Shown: positions 36,624 to 45,727 of the stretch, piece after piece
Layout: each line of letters starts with the position of its first letter
Numbering within the stretch: the first letter of the stretch is position 1
Origin: Deltaproteobacteria bacterium
Lineage (GTDB): Bacteria; Myxococcota_A; Polyangia; Haliangiales; SHYZ01
Direction of reading: 5' to 3'
Assembly (NCBI GenBank): GCA_016210055.1
Contig: JACQUZ010000172.1
Span: 1-64,000, forward strand
DNA length: 64,000 nt
The notes under the pieces: model-generated
Told to the model about the DNA's origin: nothing
What the model saw: the letters and a program-made list of their open reading frames with translations, nothing else
Database searches by the model: none
Translations under genes and position numbers: made by a program

Positions 36624-39554
36624 ATGGGAGAGGAGCCATCAGGCGTCACCCCGATCTTCGCGAAGGTTGCGGTTCTCGTCACAGCGGTGTCTTGGTTCGG
36701 TTGTGGCGACGTGGAGCCCACTGCGGATGCTACGCCGACCGACTCAGCGCCTGCAGTAAGCGGTCCCGACGCTTCGGTAGAAGGGGCCACGGATGCACAG
36801 CTCTCGCTCGACGCGGCGCCGTCCATTAACCTCGACGATCCGAACGTGCACTGGTATGTGTCGGGGCTAGAGGAACGCAAGTCCTGGCTGCGCTTGCAAC
36901 CCGGATGGAACCTCGTTCAGCTTCGCCACGAGCCGCCCGCGCTGTCCATGGAGGCGCTGGTGGCCGAGATAATGCCGTCGCTCGTCGCGGTATGGGGCTG
37001 GGATGGCACCACGCAGAAGTGGCAGCTCTACGCGCCGGGCCTGCCCGCCGCTGAGATCGCTGCGCGCTGCGACAGCAGAGTGGTCCCGCTCGAACGCCTC
37101 GAAGCCGGCCGTGGATACTGGTTCCACATGCGGTCGGCGGCCACGGGCTTCGTCCCCGGTCTCGCGGAGACGCCAACCCGGGTACCAGGCGGCATCGGCT
37201 GGTGGCTCGTGGGCCTCGGGGCCTCCACCTTCGAGGGCGCTGTGCTCGCAACGCCCGAGCGGGCGATGCGCACGCTTCTCGCCACGAAGGCCAACCTCTG
37301 GGGGTGGTCGGCCGACGACCAGCGGTGGAAGGTCTACTCGTCAACCCAGACGATCGACCAGATGCGCGCGCAGTTCGGGGAAGAGCTCGTCGCGCTGAAG
37401 GGGATCGCGCCAGGCGATGGGCTGTGGCTCGCCACCACCGGGCAGCGGGCAAGCGCCTTCAAGTCGCCCGGGCCTGCCCCGGGGGGCATGTTCTTCGACG
37501 GTAACTTCGTGTACGTGCAGGCAGAGCGCATGTATCGCATCGATCCCACAAGCGGCGAGGCGATGAAGAGCTTCGAGGGCGGATTCGGGGGAGATGCCAC
37601 TTGGGACGGCAAGACAGTGTGGAGCATGGCGTGGTCCAAGATTACGCGGCAGCAGCTTGTGGGCGACAGGCTCGTCACGGTCTACGAGGTAGACATGCAA
37701 CCCGAGCTGCACCACATGACCGGCATGGCCTGGGATGGGAAGTTCCTGTACGCCGTGATGAACACCGGGACCTTCTACAAGCTTGACCCGGCCAACGTGG
37801 TGCCTGGTGCCTTCGTCGAAGTGATCCAAAGCGGGCTGGAGCACATCACGCACGTGGAGGCGGTAAATGGTCTCTTCTACGCCCTCGACGGAACCCAGCA
37901 CCTCTACGTGCTGGATCCCGGCCAATCCATGAAGGTCGTCGACAGCTTCATTATCCCCGGCGCGCGCCCTGCCGGCATCGCCTGGGACGGGAATGCCGTG
38001 TGGGTGGCAGACATGGAAGGCTCTGCCCTCTTCCGCATCGCCGCAGATAAGCTTAGCCGCGAATCACTCGATCCTCTCGACGACTACCTCCGGGAAGACG
38101 ACGCCGCAACGCCACTCGCCCAAAGTCTCTCCGAGGACAGGATCCTTACCGCGAGCGGTTCGCCGTACGTCGTGACCGATTTTCTGGATGTGCCGCGCGG
38201 GGTAACGCTCACCCTCGAGCCGGGAACGCGACTTCTCGTTGGTCCTAACGCTTTTCTCAACGTGTGGGGGCGCATCGTCGCCACGGGCACTCCAGGTGAG
38301 CCCGTGGTGATCTCGCACCGGGATCCCGCCGCAGCCTGGGGCGCGCTGCACATCAACGACTCGGGAGATCCAGCGCAGCCCGCTTCGATCTTGCGTCACA
38401 CTCGAATCCAGTACGCGAACACAGGCCTGGGCGTCTCGGGCGCCAAGGCGAGCATCGAGTACTCGTGGATCCGAGCGCTCCCGACCGGCATCAACACTGG
38501 CGGAGGGTTCAATGTAGCGCCGCCCGCCGGCTCGTCGGTGACGCTCGTCGGCAACGTGGGCGCACCGGTCAGGCTGATGCTCGGCACGGAGCCCGACACG
38601 GTGGGCGCCCGGGTCGAAATCGTCGAGAACCACCTCCGAGGGATCCTGCTGTTTGACGGCCAGAACGGCCCAACGGGCGTGATACGCCGAAACATGCTCG
38701 ACGGACCGCTGGTCGTGGACGAGACGTCCCATCTTGTCATCGAGGACAACCAACTGGGTGAGCCCGCGTACTTCGGGGAGTACCAAAGCATGGGCAACCT
38801 CCACGAGGACTACGTCTTTTCGCGGAACTTGGTGGTGAGCGACTACCAGGTAAACGGAGTGCACGGCAACGTCCGCGGCTTCGTGGCGCGTAAGAACACG
38901 GTTACGAATGGATTCGGTTTCTGGGACGTCGAGCTCGACATCGATCTGCGCGCCACCGTCGATCTCCACCAGAACAACATCCTGGGCGGCGTCGGCGAGT
39001 GGATGCTCGGCGACGACATCATCCGTCCCCATGCGTCGCTCATCCAGACGTTGCCCACGCAGGTCCTCGATCTCACCGCCAACTACTGGGGCACAACCGA
39101 TCCCGCCGCGGTCGCACGCCTGATCTGGGATAACAGCAAGGACGGAAACGAGGGCACGATCCTCTATGAGCCGTACCTCACTGCGCCGGTCCCCGTCGGC
39201 TTCGTGCGCGGGCTCGTCTACGACGCCTCGTCTGGCGTCTTTGTGTCGGGTGCGTCAGTGGTGCTCGGCGACGAGGCCGGCGGGACCGCGGCTGACGGGG
39301 CCTTCGTCCTCTCGGCCGCGGCGGGCACCGCGCAGCTCCACGTCAAAGCGACAGGCTTTAAGCCGCGTTCCCTGGACATCACCGTGGCGCCGGCGTCGCT
39401 GACGCACGTCGAGCTCGGGCTCTGGCCGACGACGAGCGAGGTGCCTCCTGGACCGGCACCACGGGTCGGCAACGCCGAAACCTTGGCGTATCCGCCGGTA
39501 CCACCGGGGTTCCCGCTCGCTGGACTGGTCGGGCAGGTGGCGTGCCTCCCTTGA
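36624..39554 (+). CDS. Large lipoprotein: beta-propeller, beta-helix and CarboxypepD_reg domains
   Basis: A 976-residue surface protein. Signal peptide and lipobox (VSWFGC) are followed by an Asp/Ala/Pro-rich linker, two repeats of a domain with LQPGWNLVQLRH and GIGWWLVGLG motifs (about 80-280), a WD/NHL-like propeller (VYVQAERMYRIDPTSGEAM, GMAWDGKFLYAVM, GIAWDGNAVWVADM), a right-handed parallel beta-helix (LTLEPGTRLLVGPNAFLNVWGRIVATG to HLVIEDNQLGEP), and a C-terminal carboxypeptidase-regulatory-like sandwich (GLVYDASSGVFVSGASVVLG). No catalytic residues stand out, so it is probably structural or carbohydrate-binding. The start ATG 36624 is set by AAAGGAGGA and the lipobox; the open frame upstream is not coding. 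Confidence 0.78.
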   Translation: MGEEPSGVTPIFAKVAVLVTAVSWFGCGDVEPTADATPTDSAPAVSGPDASVEGATDAQLSLDAAPSINLDDPNVHWYVSGLEERKSWLRLQPGWNLVQLRHEPPALSMEALVAEIMPSLVAVWGWDGTTQKWQLYAPGLPAAEIAARCDSRVVPLERLEAGRGYWFHMRSAATGFVPGLAETPTRVPGGIGWWLVGLGASTFEGAVLATPERAMRTLLATKANLWGWSADDQRWKVYSSTQTIDQMRAQFGEELVALKGIAPGDGLWLATTGQRASAFKSPGPAPGGMFFDGNFVYVQAERMYRIDPTSGEAMKSFEGGFGGDATWDGKTVWSMAWSKITRQQLVGDRLVTVYEVDMQPELHHMTGMAWDGKFLYAVMNTGTFYKLDPANVVPGAFVEVIQSGLEHITHVEAVNGLFYALDGTQHLYVLDPGQSMKVVDSFIIPGARPAGIAWDGNAVWVADMEGSALFRIAADKLSRESLDPLDDYLREDDAATPLAQSLSEDRILTASGSPYVVTDFLDVPRGVTLTLEPGTRLLVGPNAFLNVWGRIVATGTPGEPVVISHRDPAAAWGALHINDSGDPAQPASILRHTRIQYANTGLGVSGAKASIEYSWIRALPTGINTGGGFNVAPPAGSSVTLVGNVGAPVRLMLGTEPDTVGARVEIVENHLRGILLFDGQNGPTGVIRRNMLDGPLVVDETSHLVIEDNQLGEPAYFGEYQSMGNLHEDYVFSRNLVVSDYQVNGVHGNVRGFVARKNTVTNGFGFWDVELDIDLRATVDLHQNNILGGVGEWMLGDDIIRPHASLIQTLPTQVLDLTANYWGTTDPAAVARLIWDNSKDGNEGTILYEPYLTAPVPVGFVRGLVYDASSGVFVSGASVVLGDEAGGTAADGAFVLSAAAGTAQLHVKATGFKPRSLDITVAPASLTHVELGLWPTTSEVPPGPAPRVGNAETLAYPPVPPGFPLAGLVGQVACLP

Positions 39555-39579
39555 TCCCTCCACGCCGCTAGGTTCGGAT

Positions 39580-39617
39580 CGCTCGATTCTCGTCGGCGTC
39601 GGCGTCGGCGTCGAGCG
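39580..39617. repeat. Inverted repeat around GTCGGC tandem repeat
   Basis: CGCTCGA (39580-39586) and TCGAGCG (39611-39617) flank about three and a half copies of GTCGGC (39592-39613). It lies between two convergent genes (ends 39554 and 39664), so it may act as a bidirectional terminator stem, though there is no T tract. Confidence 0.4.
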
Positions 39618-39663
39618 GAACGCCGGAGCTCGCTGTGGCAGAAATCGGGTTGACCCGGTACCA

Positions 39664-41901
39664 CTAGTTGCGGGCGAACAACGGGAGCACGCTGATCGCT
39701 GGCTCGAGAGTCAACGACTCCAAGACCACACCTTGCGCGTCTCGGATTTCTAGGGATCCGCCTGGCTGGGAGTTGCGGAATTGCACCGTCGATTGCGTGC
39801 CGTCGGAAAGAACCATCCTGACGCCGCCCAAGTCACTTGAATGAAACGCGCTGGAGCTCGTGACCGATCCATCCAGCGACAAGACGTGAAGGAACCTCGA
39901 CCCTCCGTCAGTACTTCGATGCTCAACGTCCAGGCGAAATCCACCCCCCATGTCTCCGTCAGTAGCGGCCCAGCCGATGATCGACTCGGTGGCATCAGTG
40001 GGCAGGACGCGATGCACGGCAAGAGAGGACGTTCCGCCCGTTATCGTCCAGGTCGCTCCCTGCCTCGTGGGGCGAATGGGAGAATTCAATTGCCAATGTC
40101 TTGTCGTCTCTGCCGTGGATTGGAGCCGGTCGAAGACCACTACCGTATTCGGTTTCAAGAAGACGATTTCCCGCTCGCTGCGCAGGACATCGGAATTGGC
40201 GCCATAGATGGGGGTAACGTCCACAGCGAGATAAGCAAATCGGGCTGAATCCTGAAGCGCGAGGAGTCGCGAGGGCGATGCCCCCTCGCGCATGGGGATC
40301 GTTCTCCCACCTCGCTCGAAGCGAACCAGGTTGTGTAGCTCTTCCTCTTGGCGGATTCCCGAATGCGAATGGATATTCGCATCGTGGGCGAGCCACTCGT
40401 TCTTGTAGATCATGAAGGATCCCTGATCACGGTGCGCGTGTGACTCTGTATATGGACCGGCGAGGAAGCTTAGCCATGTCGCATCGCGCTGCCACGAAGA
40501 ACGAACGTAGATCTGGCCGGTCCCCTTTGAGTAATAGGCTGGATAAAGCTCGCCCAGAGGACGCGGGGCAGCATTGTTTTCGTACAAGAAATCCTTCGCG
40601 AACATGAAGGCGTGTTGCATCTCTTGGACCGAGGACTGGCTCATGAATGTTCGGCCAATGCCAGCCAAGGGGTCCTCACGGAATAGCGAAGAGAGGACTT
40701 GCACGTAGTGCCGGTGATAGTCGAAGAGCAGGGCCTCGGCATCGCGGGAGTGGTCGCCAATGGGTGCGATTCGATCGAGCGTGGGTACCGTGAGGTGGAA
40801 GAAATGCGCCAGTGACGCCCGCGAATGCGGCGTGAGCCGACTCAGGTTTTCGCCCGTGGAGGCTTCCCAGATATCGTACAGCTCGAAGAGCCACGCCATT
40901 GCGGTACCATAGCCAGTTCCCTCTCGCGAACCTCCCCCTTCGAGATCGCGGTTGAACAGGGGCACGAGCTGGCCCCCGATCTTGGTATTTCGAAACATGT
41001 CTAGCCAAGCCTGGGCATTTTCGTCCTCGCCGGCCGTCGCCAAGCCGAGCATCATCGTCGCCCGGAGGAACGAGTAGTAGTAGTTGTTGGCAGGGTTGTT
41101 TATCGACCACCCGGTCCACGGAAAGCGGTTCCCATTCCAAGTGGCATCGTCTGGATGCCATACGTTCCAGACGGCCTGGTTGGCGTAGGCAATCCAACGC
41201 CGCCTCTGCGCCTCCGAGACGAAGTTGAAGCACCAATCGTACGTGAGCATCACGCTGCTGATCTTGTGGCCTACTTCGAGGTAGCTGTCATATGCGACGG
41301 TGGGACGCTGCCCGCGGGCGATAAGAGCTTCTTCGGACGCGACAAAACTGTCTATCAGCGCAACGGCGTGCGTTGCGTATCTGGCGTCGCCGGTCAGCGC
41401 GTGCAACAACGCTGTGTCCGCTGGATCGTAGTCGTAGTAGTTCGTGCCTTCCATCTGGGCGTTCACCATGTCACGAAAGCGCCTTGCAGGCGCTGCGTTG
41501 GAAGCCAGGGCGTTGCGGAGACGGACAAGGTTGGCCTCGTTCAGGTAGATCCTCGGGTGCGACCGCGAAACGGCCCCATCCCTTCTGTCTTCGCCAGCGT
41601 CGATTCCGCCAGCGTCGATTCCGCCAGCGTCGATTCCACTAGCGTCGATTCCACTAGCGTCGATTCCACTAGCGTCGATTCCACCAGCGTCAGTTCCACC
41701 AGCGTCAGTTCCGCCAGCGTCGATTTCACCAGCATCGACTATACGTGCGTCTACTACTACGGCAGTAGAGCCGTCGCTAGAACCGTCAACGGCGGTAGCA
41801 CTGTCGGGTCTTCCGCTCGTAACGGTTCCACGGCAGCCAAGCCAAGCGAAAACCATCACATTGAAAACGAAAGCCTTGCTCCATTTAGAATGTCCCAACA
41901 T
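39664..41901 (-). CDS. Heparinase II/III-family lipoprotein
   Basis: A 745-residue exported polysaccharide lyase-like protein. Start at 41901 (MLGHSKWSKAF) has AAGGAG 7 bases upstream and gives a signal peptide with lipobox LGC; codons further upstream are not coding. A linker of ten five-residue repeats of the type I/T-D-A-G/S-G (encoded by the 15-bp repeat at 41593-41742) precedes the lyase domains: an alpha-helical toroid (YLEVGHKISSVMLTYDWCF, WPFTGWSINNPANNYYYSFLR-like region) and the beta-sandwich Heparinase_II_III domain (GPYTESHAHRDQGSFMIYK, with catalytic-type His/Tyr). It degrades an acidic polysaccharide such as heparin, heparan or alginate; which one is unknown. Confidence 0.82.
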   Translation of the reverse strand: MLGHSKWSKAFVFNVMVFAWLGCRGTVTSGRPDSATAVDGSSDGSTAVVVDARIVDAGEIDAGGTDAGGTDAGGIDASGIDASGIDASGIDAGGIDAGGIDAGEDRRDGAVSRSHPRIYLNEANLVRLRNALASNAAPARRFRDMVNAQMEGTNYYDYDPADTALLHALTGDARYATHAVALIDSFVASEEALIARGQRPTVAYDSYLEVGHKISSVMLTYDWCFNFVSEAQRRRWIAYANQAVWNVWHPDDATWNGNRFPWTGWSINNPANNYYYSFLRATMMLGLATAGEDENAQAWLDMFRNTKIGGQLVPLFNRDLEGGGSREGTGYGTAMAWLFELYDIWEASTGENLSRLTPHSRASLAHFFHLTVPTLDRIAPIGDHSRDAEALLFDYHRHYVQVLSSLFREDPLAGIGRTFMSQSSVQEMQHAFMFAKDFLYENNAAPRPLGELYPAYYSKGTGQIYVRSSWQRDATWLSFLAGPYTESHAHRDQGSFMIYKNEWLAHDANIHSHSGIRQEEELHNLVRFERGGRTIPMREGASPSRLLALQDSARFAYLAVDVTPIYGANSDVLRSEREIVFLKPNTVVVFDRLQSTAETTRHWQLNSPIRPTRQGATWTITGGTSSLAVHRVLPTDATESIIGWAATDGDMGGGFRLDVEHRSTDGGSRFLHVLSLDGSVTSSSAFHSSDLGGVRMVLSDGTQSTVQFRNSQPGGSLEIRDAQGVVLESLTLEPAISVLPLFARN
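41593..41742 (-). repeat. Ten copies of a 15-bp tandem repeat (Asp-Ala-Gly linker)
   Basis: Ten contiguous 15-base units of the form [GA]C[CT]AGC-GTC-GAT-TCC run without gaps inside the heparinase gene; the first three are identical, as are units 4-6 and 7-8, indicating recent slippage or conversion. On the minus strand they encode a flexible (I/T)DA(G/S)G linker between the lipid anchor and the lyase. The unit is a multiple of 3, so copy number can vary without breaking the frame. Confidence 0.9.
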
Positions 41902-42637
41902 GGTCGGCTCCTTGGCAACGGTTAGAACGTAATCAGACCGCAAGGCGCGATGCCGAAATGAACCCCCCACGAAGTCGAGATCGCCAAGCGGAGCGGGCTG
42001 GGTGCATTCCGGCGATGTCCTCCTCTCCCGGAGATGCCACGCCGATCTCGCCGGCGCTTCGGCCGACCAAAGGGACCAGCATGACGATGGTTCGAAGCGG
42101 CTTGCCACAGAGGTCACAGCAAGCGACATGCCACTAGGCCGCCAGTCATTTCGAGCCCTTGCCGCGCGAGGGTAGATGCTTCTCCCCGTCGACTAGGCAA
42201 GTTGCCAAGACAATCGCCCCTCGGTACACCCAATGGACGCATCTCGTACCCTTGGCCCCATTGCCGAATGGACAAGCCGTTAATATCCTCGGCTCGCCAA
42301 CGCGCGAGCCTTGCGTGCATAACGGGGTGTTCCTTGCTAGGAGGCAGGTCTGGGACGCGCGGAAACCTTTGCGATGCCCAGGTGACCACTCATCGCAGAA
42401 TCCGTGCGTGAGGTGGCATGCCACCCCCTCCAGGGTGTTGGTCGACCGCCAGTAGCTTGGCGCGCCACACCGCGGGCATCGTCTGTAGCTTCCCGAGCCA
42501 CACCATCGGCGCGTTGCGCTGGGCCGTTTCGACGCCTTCCCTCGCCAAGCGCTAGGAATTCCGGTATCTGACCCGTTCGGCGGCGCCTCCACGGGATGGC
42601 ACATCGACTGCAGTTCGAGCGCCTGAAGGAGGAACGC
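41902..42637. other. Intergenic region, 736 bases
   Basis: The gap between the divergent heparinase gene and the halocin-like lipoprotein gene. No frame in it has convincing coding character. It contains a perfect 14-base palindrome GGTGGCATGCCACC (42412-42425) and a GCGATG/CATCGC inverted repeat just before it. No tRNA or riboswitch is recognised. AAGGAGGA just upstream of 42638 serves the next gene. Confidence 0.5.
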
Positions 42638-43438
42638 ATGATTGCTAGAATGTGGAATGGCTTGGCGAGCGTTGCCGTTGTGCTGGCGGCGGCCTGCAGC
42701 CAGGGAACCCGGGCCGAGGACGTCCCTGGGCCGCTCAAGGACCTAGATCACTCGATCGCAGGGGTTGCAGTCGAGCTGAGGGACCAAGAGATCTCGGGCG
42801 AGTACAGGCTCGCGCTCAAGACGCACCCCGGCGCCGCCGCAATCGCGAGGAGTCTCGAGGAGGGAGGCTGCCGGGTTGAGCTTGCCGAGGCCCGTCTCTT
42901 TGAGCCACTGAACGAACCAGGGCCGGTCGCTGCCTTCGCACCTGCGACGTGCACCGCCGACCGACGGGCGCTCGTCACCGCCGTCTTCCTACCGAACCTC
43001 GGCGGCGTCATGCGCGTCACCGCCCAACTCGTGGAGATGGAACAAGGAGAGGCGGTCCGCATGAGGACCTGGCGTGCCCAACCCGAAGGTGTCGTGGAGG
43101 GTATCGTGGACTTGCGGGATCCCGACGTAACCGAAGGCGAGCGTGACGTGGGCGTGCAAGAGCAGGCGGTGGGTCTACCGGGCATGGGAGGGTCACCGTG
43201 CAGGGAGGGTCGAACGTGTTGCACTTGCCTATCCTACGCCCGTGATGCCGTGGGGCTAGTCGCCGACATGGGCTGCAGTTGGGTCACGTACCTCGGATGC
43301 GCCGCGCTTGGCCTGTCGGGCGGAATTCCTGGGCTCGCCTGCGGATACGTAGTCTGGACGATGTGCGACTATGGGGAGTCCTACGTGAGACGCAAGGGCG
43401 CCCGCTTTGCTTGCGAAGCCATCGGACTGTGCGATTGA
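42638..43438 (+). CDS. Lipoprotein with halocin C8-like Cys-rich C-terminal domain
   Basis: A 266-residue exported protein; ATG 42638 follows AAGGAGGA and gives lipobox AAAC20. Residues 21-185 form a plain hydrophilic domain. The C-terminal 80 residues hold ten Cys (188, 194, 195, 197, 213, 221, 235, 243, 259, 265) in a hydrophobic, Gly-rich segment (MGCSWVTYLGCAALG, GGIPGLACGYVVW, RFACEAIGLCD) that follows the Cys spacing and the ...AC-x3-GLC ending of halocin C8, as I recall that peptide. A bacterial halocin C8-like domain family exists. Larger precursors of this type carry an inhibitor or prodomain upstream, so the N-terminal domain may be the immunity or leader part. The product could be a secreted antimicrobial; that is inference. 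Confidence 0.7.
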   Translation: MIARMWNGLASVAVVLAAACSQGTRAEDVPGPLKDLDHSIAGVAVELRDQEISGEYRLALKTHPGAAAIARSLEEGGCRVELAEARLFEPLNEPGPVAAFAPATCTADRRALVTAVFLPNLGGVMRVTAQLVEMEQGEAVRMRTWRAQPEGVVEGIVDLRDPDVTEGERDVGVQEQAVGLPGMGGSPCREGRTCCTCLSYARDAVGLVADMGCSWVTYLGCAALGLSGGIPGLACGYVVWTMCDYGESYVRRKGARFACEAIGLCD

Positions 43439-43558
43439 GTTTCGCCCCTCTTGCCGGCCTCTCGGTGGAAAACCTGGGACCTAGCAGACCAGCGGCTGCC
43501 GAACGATCCGTGCGACAAAAACAGCCCCAACCAGATCCGCTGCTGCTGTCCGCCAGGT

Positions 43559-43900
43559 TCAAATGCAAATCCCGAGGCCGTTCGGCTGGGCGATGCAGCT
43601 CCTCTGCCCGCCACAGAGGGCGGCCTTGGTCCACTGGCCATCCTTCCCGCAACGCTGGTAGCTGGAAGCTTCGGCGCAACGGATGACATCCGGGAAAATG
43701 GCGGCGTTGGTATCGTCGCAATCGCCGGCCCGCAGGGCGTATCCGGCCTCGAGGCACATCCGCACCGGAGCGCCCGTACCGAATCCGTCGCCATCGGCGT
43801 CGACGTACACGTCCTCAGCGACCATTTCGTCGATCGCCCCGTCGCAGTCATCATCCATGGGCACCTCGGCGTTCGCGACGCCCAGCGAGCCGGCTACCAT
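43559..43900 (-). pseudogene. MopE-like Ca/metal-binding repeat fragment
   Basis: The frame encodes CDGAIDEM, VYVDADGDGFGTG and GDCDDTNAAIFPD, the standard repeat of MopE-type surface proteins, then a short Cys-containing tail (RCGKDGQWTKAALC). There is no signal peptide, no upstream repeats and no ribosome site. Such repeats normally belong to long secreted proteins, so this looks like the cut-off 3' part of one. Complete MopE-like protein genes lie at 50306. Confidence 0.55.
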
Positions 43901-44009
43901 CGCAGCGACTTGCCATTGTCGTCAGTGTCGCGTGAAGTTGGAGCCACAGTCGCTTGAGCTAACTTGGTGCTTCTCCCAGGGACACGAACCTCGGGGAAAG
44001 GGAAAATAG

Positions 44010-45032
44010 ATGAGAGCCATCGTCCACACTCGCTACGCCCGCACGGACAACTTGGAGTTGCGCGAGCTCCCCATCCCTTCGCCCAAGCCAGGCGAGGTCT
44101 TGGTTCGCGTCCACGCTACTTCCATGCACGCGGACATCTGGCACTTGGTGAACGGGCGACCCTACTTCCTGCGCCTGATGGGCGCGGGGCTCTTCGGGCC
44201 GGGTGGCAAGATACCCGGCACAGACTTGTCTGGAGTCGTGGAGGCGGTGGGCAGTTCGGTGACGCGCTTCAAGCAGGGGGACGCAATCTTCGGCGAGACG
44301 ACCCGCAGCCACCAGTGGTCCCACGGCGGCGCCTTCGCGGACTATGCCGTAGCCCCGGCGCACAAGTTGGCCCTCAAGCCCGCGACTTTGAGCTTCGTGG
44401 AGGCCGCCGCCCTTCCCACCTCGGGGCTTATCGCCTGCCAGGCCACCTTCGACGAGGGTGCGGTGAAGGCAGGAGACGCCGTACTAGTCAACGGGGCCGC
44501 CGGCGCGGTCGGCCTCTTCGCCCTCCAGCTCTGCAAGGACGCAGGTGCCGTCGTGACGGCCGTGGACGGGTCCGCGAAGCTAGAGGCTCTGCGCCAGGCG
44601 GGGGCAGACGCCGTGCTTGACTACACGGTGATGGACTACACGGCAGGCGAGGATCGATACGACTTGGTCATCGACATTCCCGGCAACCATCCCATCAAGC
44701 GCTGTCTTGGCGTCCTCAAGCCTTGGGGCCGGTACGTCTATATCGGCCACGACGGCTATGGCGCCACAGGCGGGCGCTGGATCGGCAGCATGGCGCGCTT
44801 CCTCCGGCTCTGGCTCGTGCAGTGGCTTCGGGGCCAGCGGCCGCGCTTCCCGCCGGCGCCGGACTACCCGAAGCGCCTGGCCATGCTAGGACGACTGGCA
44901 GCAGATGGCCGGTTAAGACCCCGGGTTGGCCGCGTGCTTGCGCTTGACCACGTGCCCGAGGCGCTGCGCTGCCTGGAGCAGGGCGCGGTCGAGGGGAAGA
45001 TCGTCGTGGAGGTCGCGCCGCCGGCTCAGTGA
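44010..45032 (+). CDS. NAD(P)-dependent MDR oxidoreductase (quinone oxidoreductase/alcohol dehydrogenase-like)
   Basis: A 340-residue medium-chain dehydrogenase/reductase. GroES-like N-terminal half with IPGTDLSGVVEAVGSSV near 70-87 and HGGAFADYAV; Rossmann half with NGAAGAVGLFALQLCKDAGAVVTAV near 161-185. The catalytic zinc Cys/His/Cys and the structural four-Cys lobe are absent, so it belongs with zinc-independent quinone or enoyl reductases that use NAD(P)H. AAAGGGAAAATAG precedes the ATG. It stands alone between accessory genes; the substrate is unknown. Confidence 0.85.
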   Translation: MRAIVHTRYARTDNLELRELPIPSPKPGEVLVRVHATSMHADIWHLVNGRPYFLRLMGAGLFGPGGKIPGTDLSGVVEAVGSSVTRFKQGDAIFGETTRSHQWSHGGAFADYAVAPAHKLALKPATLSFVEAAALPTSGLIACQATFDEGAVKAGDAVLVNGAAGAVGLFALQLCKDAGAVVTAVDGSAKLEALRQAGADAVLDYTVMDYTAGEDRYDLVIDIPGNHPIKRCLGVLKPWGRYVYIGHDGYGATGGRWIGSMARFLRLWLVQWLRGQRPRFPPAPDYPKRLAMLGRLAADGRLRPRVGRVLALDHVPEALRCLEQGAVEGKIVVEVAPPAQ

Positions 45033-45099
45033 ACCAAGCCACTTGTCGTACGGTCCCTGAAACCAGCGTTCGAGCGCCTGCTACCGTCGTGTTGTCTTC

Positions 45100-45354
45100 C
45101 TACGGAAGAAGGACGTCTCCCTCCCGCAGTGCCTTGATGCTCGATGTCATGTCGAAGCCGTCAGGATAGTGGATGAGTCGGAGCTTCGCTCGGAGATCCG
45201 CGGGCAGCGCCGCGAGGGCGGAATACGGGGTGTGTGCGGGCCCGAGGTTGGTCTCATGGATGATGAGGTCCGCGGGTTCGAGAAAGGCGATCAGCTCGGG
45301 GTCGAACGCCGTGTCACTCGAGTAGCCGAGAGTGCGCCCTGTCGAACCGACCAC
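45100..45354 (-). pseudogene. C-terminal fragment of a metallo-beta-lactamase/RNase Z-like hydrolase
   Basis: The frame reads GRTLGYSSDTAFDPELIAFL, DLIIHETNLGP, PYSALAALPADLRAKLRLIHYPDGF and LREGDVLLP, the last quarter of an MBL-fold hydrolase (RNase Z-type end with Asp and His ligands). The N-terminal HxHxDH part is missing, with only 80 codons left. The break lies next to the perfect palindrome at 45378, suggesting deletion or recombination there. Confidence 0.6.
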
Positions 45355-45377
45355 TCAAGAGCCTGGCGGGCATGTCC

Positions 45378-45401
45378 CTAGTGCCCCGGTCGGGGCACTA
45401 G
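45378..45401. repeat. Perfect 24-base palindrome
   Basis: CTAGTGCCCCG (45378-45388) and CGGGGCACTAG (45391-45401) are exact inverted copies separated by GT. RNA from either strand would form an 11-pair stem with a tiny loop; there is no T tract. It adjoins the truncated hydrolase. Confidence 0.85.
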
Positions 45402-45531
45402 CCGTGCGCGCGTCAGGTAACTAGGGCTGGTACAGGGTGTGACCGGTTGCCAAGCGAAAAGACTCGGCGGCGAATAATGCCCGCAGTTTCGCTTGGGTTT
45501 GGGTTTCCCTCCGTCATGGCGGGCACACCTC

Positions 45532-45548
45532 TGTAACGTGCTGTTACA
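45532..45548. promoter_or_regulatory. Operator-like dyad TGTAAC-N5-GTTACA
   Basis: TGTAAC (45532-45537) and GTTACA (45543-45548) are perfect inverted repeats, 180 bases before the lipoprotein gene at 45728. It is typical in form of a repressor site; nothing else in 45402-45727 (about 330 bases) stands out. Confidence 0.3.
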
Positions 45549-45727
45549 AGGGCGCTTCGGCGTTTCCCAGTCACAGAGTGCACCAACCGCTCGAAATGAC
45601 TGTGTTCGTTGCCTGGCCTAACCCTTGCTTGAGCGCGCGATGCGCCTTCGCTGCAAGGAACGCATTCATGCGGAGGCGGCATCTATTGGCCCTCATGAAG
45701 CAAGGATTCAGAAAGCGAGTGAGTCAC

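Noticed and set aside
41593-41742. CRISPR array
   Set aside because: The repeat has no spacers, the unit is 15 bases and it lies in frame inside a coding gene.
42146-42604. Open frame of 152 codons on the minus strand between the heparinase and halocin-like genes
   Set aside because: Composition and lack of a start signal or domain argue against a gene; a faint transposase-like feel could not be supported by any motif.
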